Shown: positions 36,022-43,158 of the stretch, piece after piece
Layout: each line of letters opens with the position of its first letter
Position numbering within the stretch: the stretch's first letter is position 1
Source: Thermoplasmata archaeon
GTDB lineage: Archaea > Thermoplasmatota > Thermoplasmata > Lutacidiplasmatales > UBA184
Reading direction: 5' to 3'
Assembly: GCA_021812305.1 (NCBI GenBank)
Contig: JAKAOB010000003.1
Location: 1-43,718, forward strand
Length of the DNA: 43,718 nt
Translations under genes and position numbers: made by a program
Notes under the pieces: generated by a model
The model's input: the letters and a program-made list of their open reading frames with translations, nothing else
Databases searched by the model: none
What the model was told of the DNA's origin: nothing

Positions 36022-36452
36022 GCGGTCGCCTTGGCTGCTTCGGCGTACTGCGCTCGGAGCCGTTTTCCGGTCTCGTGGAAGGCGTAACCCTCGAACCGAG
36101 CCCGTTCTTCGCAGAGGTCGCTCAGCCCTCGAAGCACGAAGGTCGCCTTCAGTTCGGGCGGGTTGTTCTCCCGCTCCCAGCGTGGGTCCCAGCCATTCTG
36201 CCGTTCCGATAGCCGATTGTGACAACGCTCGCAGACAGGGACCGTGACCTCCGAGTTGAACTTCCCCGCGATGTGGTGGGCCTGAGTATCGACTCGCGAG
36301 TCGCAGACCGCGCAGCCGTTTGCCCCCTGGGCCCCCGACTTCACCCACTCGACCCACGCCGAAACAGTTCCGATCTGGCGAGGGACCCTGGCCCGGACGC
36401 CTTCGATAGCCCGGCCGAGGTTGGCAGTGGGATCGGGGACCGAGTCGCTCAT
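36018..36452 (-). CDS. HNH endonuclease of the casposon operon
   Basis: A 144-residue HNH nuclease. CAVC (C47, C50) and CERCHNRLSE (C74, C77, H78, N79) form the zinc knuckle, and AHHIAGKF (H59, H60) supplies the catalytic His pair of the beta-beta-alpha-metal fold. It would cut DNA with a divalent metal. HNH nucleases are a common part of casposons, next to the polymerase. The ATG at 36452 overlaps the upstream gene's stop and its own stop overlaps the polymerase start, both as ATGA, so translation is coupled. The C-terminal 45 residues are an alpha-helical tail rich in Arg and Ala. Confidence 0.87.
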   Translation of the reverse strand: MSDSVPDPTANLGRAIEGVRARVPRQIGTVSAWVEWVKSGAQGANGCAVCDSRVDTQAHHIAGKFNSEVTVPVCERCHNRLSERQNGWDPRWERENNPPELKATFVLRGLSDLCEERARFEGYAFHETGKRLRAQYAEAAKATA

Positions 36453-37144
36453 CCGATTTCGTCGGCCTCCTCGGGCTCCGCGTAGAGGTCGCCGAACGCT
36501 CCGAAGTCCGCCTCGGATCGTTCGAGGGCCGCGCGCAACTTCCTGGGGTCGGTTTCGAAGGTGTGGAACTTGCCGGCGACGTCGACGTACGTCCGTCCTT
36601 CGAACTCCTTGAGTCGGCTCGCGTCGCCGGTTTCGAAGTAATGGCGAACGGCGTTCGCGTAGCGAGAGAGCAGCGTCGCCGTCTTCGAGTCGCCGACCAG
36701 GAAGGACCGCCGCGCGCCATGCTCGTAGGTCTGAAGGTATCGCTGGATCCGGTCGGAGCGTGTCGCTACCCAACGGCTTCCGCGCTTCTGGAAGGCCCCG
36801 CTGGCCCTCCGAACGGTCTTGGGCGAGATCCCGGCCTTTCGGGCGAGCTTGGAGAGGGAACCCTCGCCCCGGCGCACCCGAGAGACGACTTCCAAAGCCC
36901 GTTCACGATGAGCCCGTTCGCGTGGGGTAAGCTGGGTAAAGGGAAGACGGAACGCCGGAGCCCGAGGAACAGCCGATAGCGGCCGCTGTTCAGTCCGGGG
37001 GTGCCTTCGGAGCTGACTGAGGGTCGCGGTCGGATACCGGGCGTGGGTTCGGGCGATCCTGGCGGCGTAGGGGGTTCGTTGCGGCTGCCCGGCAGCCCAT
37101 TGCTCGTAGGACGCGTACTTCCGCGAGAAACGGCGGGGAGGCAT
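36449..37144 (-). CDS. Helix-turn-helix protein of the casposon operon
   Basis: A 231-residue basic protein. A helix-turn-helix lies at about residues 95-120 (GSLSKLARKAGISPKTVRRA, of the resolvase/homeodomain-like kind). The region at about 128-190 (RSDRIQRYLQTYEHG, then SRYANAVRHYFETGD) resembles C-terminal domains seen in archaeal mobile-element HTH proteins, though I cannot name the family. It probably binds element DNA, at the ends, at the origin or at its own promoter. Its ATG lies one base after the stop of the 84-residue HTH gene, and its stop overlaps the HNH start, so all four genes form one unit. Confidence 0.7.
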   Translation of the reverse strand: MPPRRFSRKYASYEQWAAGQPQRTPYAARIARTHARYPTATLSQLRRHPRTEQRPLSAVPRAPAFRLPFTQLTPRERAHRERALEVVSRVRRGEGSLSKLARKAGISPKTVRRASGAFQKRGSRWVATRSDRIQRYLQTYEHGARRSFLVGDSKTATLLSRYANAVRHYFETGDASRLKEFEGRTYVDVAGKFHTFETDPRKLRAALERSEADFGAFGDLYAEPEEADEIG

Positions 37145-37145
37145 T

Positions 37146-37400
37146 CTACGCCCCCTCGGCGGGATTGTTCACGGGGTCCGGGGAGTTTCCCACGCCCCCC
37201 CGGGCCCTTTTCGCGGCCCAAGCCGCCCTCCGACATGTCTCGGCCTTCAGGCCGAGCCGCTGAGCGATCTCGGGCCAGGCGGCCCCGGAAGCTCGGAGCG
37301 AAGTGATCTCGCGTAGTTTCTCAGCCGTCACCTTTCGGGGGCGACCCGCTACGGTCCGCACCCTCTCGGGGGGTTCGGCCCCGCTCGCCACGTCGACCAT
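37146..37400 (-). CDS. Small HTH protein, first gene of the casposon operon
   Basis: An 84-residue protein. After an N-terminal tail, GRPRKVTAEKLREITSLRAS and WPEIAQRLGLKAETCRRAAW form a Hin-recombinase-type HTH with the GRP lead-in that inserts into the DNA minor groove. Such small HTH proteins are typical casposon passengers and probably repress the operon they head. The ATG at 37400 faces the divergent gene at 37464, with an AT-rich control region of 63 bases between them. It is followed after one base by the 231-residue HTH gene. Confidence 0.72.
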   Translation of the reverse strand: MVDVASGAEPPERVRTVAGRPRKVTAEKLREITSLRASGAAWPEIAQRLGLKAETCRRAAWAAKRARGGVGNSPDPVNNPAEGA

Positions 37401-37463
37401 TGCCCTCGGTAGGTCTATGTTTCTTCACAGTGCATAAGTAGTATAGTGACGCTACGTGAAATT
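37401..37463. promoter_or_regulatory. Divergent promoter of the casposon operon and the 37464 gene
   Basis: A 63-base gap between two divergent genes, much richer in A and T (CTATGTTTCTTCACAG and GCATAAGTAGTATAGTG) than the coding sequence on both sides. It must hold the promoters of both units and is the natural place for an operator bound by the small HTH protein. I see no clean palindrome. Confidence 0.5.
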
Positions 37464-38225
37464 ATGCCCCGACATAGCTGGTCACCCGAGGAACTGGAGG
37501 ATCGCTTCGTTCCCTGTCTCAAGGACAAGGGCCGGGGCCTGACCTACGGGAAGACGGTCGCAGCCTACGCGGAGCGATGGCGGCCGTGCTCCGATAGGAC
37601 AGCCAAGGCTCACCTCGCGATCCTGGTCCGCGGGATCGGACAAGGGACCGTCAAGGAGATTGGCCGATACCGCGGCCCCGAGGGGTTCCTCTACGGGCTG
37701 CTCAACGAGAAATCGTTCGCAGACGCGAAGGAGGCCGCGGAGATACCGCCGGACTCTACCCCGAAACCTGCCTCTATCGTCCACCTCGGCGGTCCGTATC
37801 ACGATACGCCGATGCGTCTGGAATGGACGAACTGCCCCGTTACGGCGAAGATCGTCCGAACCCAAGTCTGGACCCTCGGGCTTGCCGATTTCATGTCGTG
37901 CCCCATCTGCAACTGGTTCCACTTCCTCGGGGTCAGCCCCAAGATGAAGGACCAACGCGTCTATGCATGGCAGATGGACCCCTTGGTGAATGCCGAGGAA
38001 TACGCGGACTCGCTATCGAGGCTGTTCCGGGGTGACCCTAAGACCTTCCGGCCCCAACCCTCGCGGATCCCTCGGATGCTCGGAGGCGGCCACTACGTCG
38101 GTCTGATGTTCCGCACCTCGTGGGACTACGATCCGATGGAACGCCTCCGAGAGCTGGGGGCCAGAGAGGTGAAGGGGGACCGGCGCAGGAAGGCCAAGGT
38201 ACGGAATTCGCGGTCGAAGGCCTAA
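37464..38225 (+). CDS. Casposon-region protein with HTH-like N-terminus and Cys motifs
   Basis: A 253-residue protein from the ATG at 37464 (a GTG at 37446 is also in frame and adds six residues). The N-terminal 80 residues (WSPEELEDRFVPCLKDKG and RTAKAHLAILVRGI) look like a winged-helix DNA-binding domain. The middle has a possible zinc site (NCPVTAK, then MSCPICNWFHFLG). The C-terminus is strongly basic (KGDRRRKAKVRNSRSKA). It is probably a DNA-binding protein of the element, but I recognise no named family. It is divergent from the HTH-HNH-polymerase operon and convergent with cas1. Confidence 0.65.
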   Translation: MPRHSWSPEELEDRFVPCLKDKGRGLTYGKTVAAYAERWRPCSDRTAKAHLAILVRGIGQGTVKEIGRYRGPEGFLYGLLNEKSFADAKEAAEIPPDSTPKPASIVHLGGPYHDTPMRLEWTNCPVTAKIVRTQVWTLGLADFMSCPICNWFHFLGVSPKMKDQRVYAWQMDPLVNAEEYADSLSRLFRGDPKTFRPQPSRIPRMLGGGHYVGLMFRTSWDYDPMERLRELGAREVKGDRRRKAKVRNSRSKA

Positions 38226-38460
38226 CGCCCGCACTCACCCGCGCCCGCCCCCCGCTCGCACGCGACGCACACGCACGCAGTACACGCACGCGTAGTGGTA
38301 CGCGCAGGGACAGCTACAGGCGAATTCGGTGGGGGCGGAGTCACATAAACATGTACGTAGGAAGTGGCCAGCCCAATCTCGCCGTCTGATATATTAATAT
38401 ATATAGGACGACGAGCGGACCGCGCTCCCTATCATAGGATAAGGCAAGACTGCCCCCGAA
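38226..38460. other. Non-coding gap between convergent genes, with AT-rich tract and short repeats
   Basis: No gene is visible in these 235 bases. They hold a 10-base direct repeat, ACACGCACGC at 38269-38278 and 38282-38291, and a striking AT tract, GATATATTAATATATATAGG at 38388-38407, in otherwise GC-rich sequence. The small palindrome CCTATCATAGG lies near 38428. TAAACATGTAC at 38346-38356 is close to an inverted copy at the right edge of the island (43621-43631). The tract could be a terminator for both convergent genes or a remnant of an element end. Confidence 0.45.
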
Positions 38461-39657
38461 CTATACTATATGGGCGATACGATTCCGTATCTTACCATAT
38501 AGGCGGACCGGCTTCCCCACTGCCGCCCTCCTCTTCATGTCCCATAACCCCGCCTTCGAGATCCCGAGCTTTCGGGCTTCGGCATAGGACATTGCCGCGA
38601 CCCTCTCGGCGATGCCGGTCTCGACGTGGCCGGATTCCCCGGTATGGAACGGAACCGTATGGTGGAGCCTTCCGTTTGGTTTGGTGAGGTACCGGGCAAG
38701 ACCACGGGCAGCCTCGGTAACGAGGGACTCGTAGGAGTAGTTCCGGCCCCCGACCGCCACCTTGCGATTCATGTTGGCCGAGAGGCGGTCGATGAGCGCC
38801 CTAGCGGCGGCCGGCCGGAGTCGGACATGGTAATTCTCGGTCACGATGAAGTCCCGCTTCCGGTCGAGCTTCTTGTCCCGGAGGACTTCGAGGACCGAGA
38901 GGTCTACGAGCCAGCGGAACGGCTCTTGGAGATCGTAGACCAAGGGCAACTTCGCTGGGGATGTCTCATGAAGAAAGCCGATCTCCGGAAGCAAGCCGAC
39001 GGAAACCAAAGAGGATCGGCAAAGGGATTCGAGAAGGGAATAACCGTAGTTGAGCAGGGCATTGGTCGGGTCAGCCGCGGAGTTGTTCCAGGAGCGCTGA
39101 GGGGATCGCCGGGAGACAAAGCCCGCCGCGGGCCATAGGAATTCAACGGCCTTTGTGTACTCCTTCCACCACGCCTGGGCGACTCGGGCCTCGTAGACCC
39201 GAAGATCGTTGAGGGAGCGGCCCTGGTCGGAGCCACCCTCCTTCCGGATGGGGTCCGGTTCGACCGGGAGGGTCCGGCTCAGGTGCTCGGCAAGGGAGAC
39301 GGTCTTCGAGACCTTCTCCCGGATGAACTCGCGGGCGATCCCGAGACGGCTGGCGGGGTTCGAGTAGGCTTGGACCTGAGCGACCCTGAGCTCCCCGTTC
39401 GAGGGCCCCCGGGGCAGGATCGTGGAGAGGACCGTCCCGTTCCAGCGGAGGAGGGTTACGGGCACGTCATGGATCGCGAGGAACCGGAGCGCCTCGAAAC
39501 TGACCGACCCCGCCAGGGAGTCGACGACGACCGAGTCGAAAGGGAGCTGCTGAGGGCGGTAGGACTCCTTTCGACCCTCGGAACGCCAGTCGACTTCGAG
39601 TGTGCGGCCGTTGACTCGTAGGGACGTGCCGAAGCCGTGGAGGAGGAGGGGGCGCAT
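38461..39657 (-). CDS. cas1: Casposase: solo Cas1 integrase with C-terminal HTH
   Basis: A 398-residue Cas1. The catalytic set is intact: E156 in YEARVAQAWW, H230 in GFLHET, and D242/E245 in LVYDLQEPFR, within the familiar DPTNALLNYGYSLLE context. CRISPR Cas1 proteins usually end near residue 330; here another 50-60 residues add a helix-turn-helix (YAEARKLGISKAGLWDMKRR, then a basic tail), a hallmark of casposon Cas1. No cas2 gene and no CRISPR array are present. It should integrate the casposon at a target by nucleophilic attack of the 3' ends. It is convergent with the 37464 gene and divergent from the zinc-ribbon/Cas4-like operon. An inverted repeat covers its start. Confidence 0.92.
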   Translation of the reverse strand: MRPLLLHGFGTSLRVNGRTLEVDWRSEGRKESYRPQQLPFDSVVVDSLAGSVSFEALRFLAIHDVPVTLLRWNGTVLSTILPRGPSNGELRVAQVQAYSNPASRLGIAREFIREKVSKTVSLAEHLSRTLPVEPDPIRKEGGSDQGRSLNDLRVYEARVAQAWWKEYTKAVEFLWPAAGFVSRRSPQRSWNNSAADPTNALLNYGYSLLESLCRSSLVSVGLLPEIGFLHETSPAKLPLVYDLQEPFRWLVDLSVLEVLRDKKLDRKRDFIVTENYHVRLRPAAARALIDRLSANMNRKVAVGGRNYSYESLVTEAARGLARYLTKPNGRLHHTVPFHTGESGHVETGIAERVAAMSYAEARKLGISKAGLWDMKRRAAVGKPVRLYGKIRNRIAHIV

Positions 39658-39688
39658 ATGCTAACAACTGATAGCATACTCCCATATG
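39655..39688. promoter_or_regulatory. Inverted repeat in the cas1 / Cas4-operon divergent region
   Basis: TATGCTA (39657-39663) and TAGCATA (39672-39678) form a perfect 7-bp inverted repeat with an 8-base spacer, bracketed by two copies of CATATG (39655-39660 and 39683-39688). It covers the cas1 start codon and lies 25-60 bases before the divergent zinc-ribbon gene, so it looks like an operator, possibly for one of the element's HTH proteins or Cas1's own HTH domain. It might instead be part of a terminal repeat. Confidence 0.5.
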
Positions 39689-39712
39689 TACTCTCGCAAC
39701 GTACCCTGAGCT

Positions 39713-39874
39713 GTGCCTCGCACGACTTACTCGGTCACCGGGTGGGAGTGCTTGCGGTGCGGGCACAAGTGGGTTCCAAGAATCTCGCGTGAGCCGAAGC
39801 GGTGCCCGGGGTGCAAGAGCCCTTACTGGAATCGCACCCGAACGCATCCGTCGCGGCCCGTCCGTCCGGTATGA
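39713..39874 (+). CDS. Small zinc-ribbon protein heading the Cas4-like operon
   Basis: A 53-residue protein from a GTG. GWECLRCGHKW (C13, C16) and RCPGCKSPYW (C31, C34) make a classic zinc ribbon; the remaining tail is basic and Pro-rich. Similar short ribbons occur widely in archaea as probable DNA- or RNA-binding partners. Its TGA overlaps the ATG of the Cas4-like gene (ATGA), which argues that it is real and co-translated. It may be an adaptor or regulator of the nuclease module. Confidence 0.7.
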   Translation: MPRTTYSVTGWECLRCGHKWVPRISREPKRCPGCKSPYWNRTRTHPSRPVRPV

Positions 39875-40887
39875 CAAACAGCAAGGGATTGCGGCGGAAG
39901 AGTCTCCGTCGCTTTCGTTCAACGAAGTTCGCTAAGGTCGGGGCGAAGGGTCCGACTCCCCGGGTTGGCCGCTTGATCAAGGCGCCAGAACCATCGAATC
40001 CACCGCCAGACTTGCCACTTGGCTCGGACGGGGTCAGCCCGACCGATCTACGCCTCGTTGAGCTCTGCCCATTACAACTCTGGCATGCAGCGCGATGGCC
40101 GTCGGAGACGGCTGCCCCTTCACTGGGCCTGGCGATTGGACAAATCGTGCATGCCGCCAGAGAGGCGATCTCGATGGAGCAGCGAGGAATCTACCTCCAA
40201 GCAGAATCTGAATCCAAGTTATGGAATGAAGACGTTGAGGCGCGGCTGAGAGCGCTGATTGAGTCTACCTTCGAGCGCCACTACTACCTCCATGTCTTCG
40301 GCGACCCGGCCGCTCGGGCAAGGTCAGAATGGACCGGCCGCCTCCTTGGCATGGAACGGGGGAGGGCCGATAGGGCTCGTGACGCTTGGAATCTTGGGCT
40401 GAGGGGCGTCGACCTCGCGAACGCCTGCACACCAGAGCGAACCGAAGCAGAATGGTTCGACTCGGGCCTGAGGATGCACGGATTCTGCGATGAGCTCTGG
40501 CGGGACGGCACGAAGTCCCGGCCTGTCGAGCTAAAGACGAGCCCACCGAATGATGCGAATCGGTCAGCAAACCGGTACCAGGTCGCGGCGTATGCATACT
40601 TGGCTCAGAACGTAGAAGGACTGGTGGTGAGTACGTGCGAAGTGCAATATCTTCGCGAGGGCTCCTCCGACAGATTCAGGTTCGGGCCCGCCTGGGAAGG
40701 TAAAGTGCGTCGGCAAGCCCATCGAGTGATGCTGGTGCGTCACTCGCTGGATCCGCCGACCGGTGCCCCGTCGCCACAAACATGTGGGTGGTGCCCGTTC
40801 CAGCAAGTATGCCCCCAGTCCGCCGCACCGTCGGTTGATGATGCTTTCGCTAGCCTCAAGGTTTTCGACGACTTCGGGGGCCGTTGA
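39871..40887 (+). CDS. Cas4-like PD-(D/E)XK nuclease with 4Fe-4S cysteines
   Basis: A 338-residue nuclease of the Cas4/RecB-nuclease group. C66 (ELCPLQLWH) with C305, C308 and C314 (TCGWCPFQQVC) give the four Fe-S-cluster ligands. The active-site set is H94 (GQIVHAA), D207 (HGFCDELW), E220-x-K222 (VELKT) and Q236 in the RYQVAAYAYL helix. It is expected to trim single-stranded DNA ends. It is longer than CRISPR Cas4 (about 200 residues); the extra part is a basic N-terminal tail and an insert at about 100-190. The ATG at 39871 overlaps the zinc-ribbon stop; its own stop overlaps the TTG of the HerA-type gene. Lower GC than the chromosome. Confidence 0.85.
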   Translation: MTNSKGLRRKSLRRFRSTKFAKVGAKGPTPRVGRLIKAPEPSNPPPDLPLGSDGVSPTDLRLVELCPLQLWHAARWPSETAAPSLGLAIGQIVHAAREAISMEQRGIYLQAESESKLWNEDVEARLRALIESTFERHYYLHVFGDPAARARSEWTGRLLGMERGRADRARDAWNLGLRGVDLANACTPERTEAEWFDSGLRMHGFCDELWRDGTKSRPVELKTSPPNDANRSANRYQVAAYAYLAQNVEGLVVSTCEVQYLREGSSDRFRFGPAWEGKVRRQAHRVMLVRHSLDPPTGAPSPQTCGWCPFQQVCPQSAAPSVDDAFASLKVFDDFGGR

Positions 40888-43157
40888 TTAATGTGACCGC
40901 GAGCGACTGCCGGCAGCAGGCAAGGCGCGTTGCAGAAAGTGTCTGGCGCGCGCTCCATCGGTCTCGGCCCTTGAGTTCAGAAGATGTGCAGCGGAAGGTT
41001 CGGGAAATCGGACTGCTCGAGTCGTCGAGGCTTGGCGAGCCAGATCATGACGCGCTAGCCCAGTTCTGCGAGTGGCTTTCATCGAGGATCATTCAGGAGG
41101 CGGGACCAGCAGGCAAGTATCGACAGCTCGACGTACACCGAGGAGTCGTGAGACTCTTCGGGCAATCCCCTTCCTTCTCCGATCCTGAGTTCGACATAGT
41201 TTCGAACATCGGAAAACAGACTTCGGTGTGGCGGTTCGACTCGGTCGGTAGCAGGCGCGACCTCCATGTCCTGACTCCTGGGACGCTCGAGCGCGTTTCC
41301 AGAGGCACCGAGGGACCTGTCTCGATCACGCAGGTAGTCCTTGGCAACCGGACGCAAGCGCTGCAGGTCGAGTCATTTGTGGCTGCACCCGAGAGGCATG
41401 AATCGCGAGGTGCAAGCGAGCAGGTGAAGGAGGACGCCAGAGATATCCCAGCCAAAGCTTCCGAGAGAAGAAGTCCTCCTGATGACGGCTCGAGGGAAGG
41501 CTCGACTCTCGACTCTGCTGCGAAGTCCCCAGCGGGCGGGGGTAACCGAATCGAAGCTTCACGAGGAAGCGCGAGACAAGTGGACTCAACTCACACCCCT
41601 ACCGAGGACGGGGTGATCGGCGCCATCGGGCCGTCACCGCCGACAATGAGCCGTGCCGGCGGGTATGTTGTAAACGGCATCCTCTATGTGCCCGAGATAC
41701 CGAACATTGCGGTCACGAAAGGGCTCCCGGTTATCGCAGAGTCACATAGCGACCCGTCTAACCCGAAATCTCCGCTCATTCGGGTGTTCGCCCGAATCGG
41801 GCAGACCACGGTCGAAACCTCAAGCACGATTGAGCGAGCTCCAACGAGCACGACGTACGTTGATAGTACGTTCGAGATCTTGCGCGAGGCATACCCTGCG
41901 TCCGAACAGGGCGCCGAGATTCGCCCTTGGACCCCGAAGGCAATGGGAGGTTACCGTCTGCGGTGGCCGCGTACTCAAGACCTTTCCCTGATGGGCTTCC
42001 CCGACTCTGGCGTCTGCCTCGGCTGGCAGGAGGGGGTACCCACAAGGCTCCAGTATTGGTTCCCGGTGGAGGCAATCTACAGATCGCTGTTCGTTGTCGG
42101 AGGAATGGGCGGAGGAAAGACCAACTTCATTTCGTGCCTCGCCCGCGCGATCGCAAACCGAGATCCGGCCGCCTTCCCTCATAGCCTTCGGCCGGCGGTT
42201 GTAATCCTCGATGCTGAGGGCAGAAAGGAGTACGCAGACCTAGCGACCGAAGTCCGGCCCGAGCTTCGCCGCTCCCTCGAGGAGCTCGGAATCGCCCCTC
42301 ACGGCGTGAGGGATTTCAGATACCACTCGATAGGGACGAAGGCTCGAAGCTTCCGGTTTGCAGACATTCCGCCTCAGGATACCGTGGTGTTCCCCGCCAC
42401 GCTTCCGACAAAGTCGGAGAGGGCGTGGATTCAGGGTGCTGAACTCTTCTGGAGGCATGCCCAAGCTGCCCAAAGATCGGTGACGGCGGCCCAGGCGACC
42501 GCTGCCATCGCTGGAGTGAACCTGCCGCTCGGAATCAACACTGCGATGAGAGCAGCAATTGTACGCGCTGCGTCGGATAGCTGCTGGGATGTGTTTGATC
42601 TTCCCGAGACCGAGCCCCTAACTGTGGACGAGCTCCTACAGCCGGGCCGGGTGTCTGTCGTCGATGTGTCCAACCTCCTGGGCGGGGACAGAATCCGCGC
42701 CGCGGGCCTCGCTCTCCTGACACTCTTTGACGTGGCGAAACGCCGGCAGCCGCAGCACCCGTGCCCGATCATCTTGATCGTAGACGAGGCGACGCGCTTG
42801 GTCCCCGCTGGATTTAGCGGCGCGAGCGCCAAGGACTATACCGACAAGATGGGAAAGTGGCTGACAGAGATTCTTCATCGTGGGCGACGCGCGAGCTACG
42901 GTCTCGTCTTGGCAACTCAATACCCCGACGACGTGTTGAGGGGCCTGGCCGACCAGCCCCAGACCAAAGTGGCCTTCGCGCTGGCCCCTCGCTACGACCG
43001 GTGGGTCGACACGAACTTCTCAGACGGTGCGGGTGAACGGCTCCGGGAGCTGGCTTCTCCTGGAGTCGGATACGTGGCCCGCACCGCACGCGTGGAGGGC
43101 GATCCCCAAGGCGTCCCACATCCGGCCACCGTGATTCACTTCCCACAGGTACGGTAG
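40884..43157 (+). CDS. HerA/FtsK-type P-loop ATPase, likely DNA translocase
   Basis: A 757-residue protein. Residues 1-150 are a helical and beta N-terminal domain of unknown kind. Residues about 175-255 are a polar, low-complexity linker. The ATPase has Walker A VVGGMGGGKTNFIS (about 403-416), an acidic VVILDAEGRKEY near 435, Walker B PCPIILIVDEATRLVP (about 627-642), and a late LVLATQYPDDVL with polar sensor residues, in the HerA-FtsK order. It probably forms a hexamer that pumps DNA. HerA ATPases usually pair with a nuclease; here the Cas4-like and NYN genes are the candidates. The TTG at 40884 overlaps the previous stop; a GTG at 40893 is an alternative start. Confidence 0.83.
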   Translation: MINVTASDCRQQARRVAESVWRALHRSRPLSSEDVQRKVREIGLLESSRLGEPDHDALAQFCEWLSSRIIQEAGPAGKYRQLDVHRGVVRLFGQSPSFSDPEFDIVSNIGKQTSVWRFDSVGSRRDLHVLTPGTLERVSRGTEGPVSITQVVLGNRTQALQVESFVAAPERHESRGASEQVKEDARDIPAKASERRSPPDDGSREGSTLDSAAKSPAGGGNRIEASRGSARQVDSTHTPTEDGVIGAIGPSPPTMSRAGGYVVNGILYVPEIPNIAVTKGLPVIAESHSDPSNPKSPLIRVFARIGQTTVETSSTIERAPTSTTYVDSTFEILREAYPASEQGAEIRPWTPKAMGGYRLRWPRTQDLSLMGFPDSGVCLGWQEGVPTRLQYWFPVEAIYRSLFVVGGMGGGKTNFISCLARAIANRDPAAFPHSLRPAVVILDAEGRKEYADLATEVRPELRRSLEELGIAPHGVRDFRYHSIGTKARSFRFADIPPQDTVVFPATLPTKSERAWIQGAELFWRHAQAAQRSVTAAQATAAIAGVNLPLGINTAMRAAIVRAASDSCWDVFDLPETEPLTVDELLQPGRVSVVDVSNLLGGDRIRAAGLALLTLFDVAKRRQPQHPCPIILIVDEATRLVPAGFSGASAKDYTDKMGKWLTEILHRGRRASYGLVLATQYPDDVLRGLADQPQTKVAFALAPRYDRWVDTNFSDGAGERLRELASPGVGYVARTARVEGDPQGVPHPATVIHFPQVR

Positions 43158-43158
43158 A

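Noticed and set aside
38461-39692. TACTATATGGG and inverted TACATATGGG flanking cas1 as terminal repeats
   Set aside because: Too short, and they would bound cas1 alone, which makes no sense for an element that also needs the polymerase operon.
33339-39716. CCCTAGCTGTG near 33342 and CCCTGAGCTGTG near 39704 as direct repeats bounding the casposon core
   Set aside because: They differ by an inserted base, and the left copy is inside the polymerase coding end; chance similarity is likely.
38461-40887. A CRISPR-Cas adaptation module (Cas1 plus Cas4)
   Set aside because: No Cas2, no effector genes and no repeat-spacer array are present. Cas1 has the extra HTH of casposases and the Cas4-like protein is in a separate divergent operon.
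30128-43157. A Nezha-type SIR2-HerA defence system
   Set aside because: The SIR2 and HerA-type genes are about 8 kb apart, on opposite strands, with the casposon core between them, and the SIR2 protein has its own STAND ATPase.
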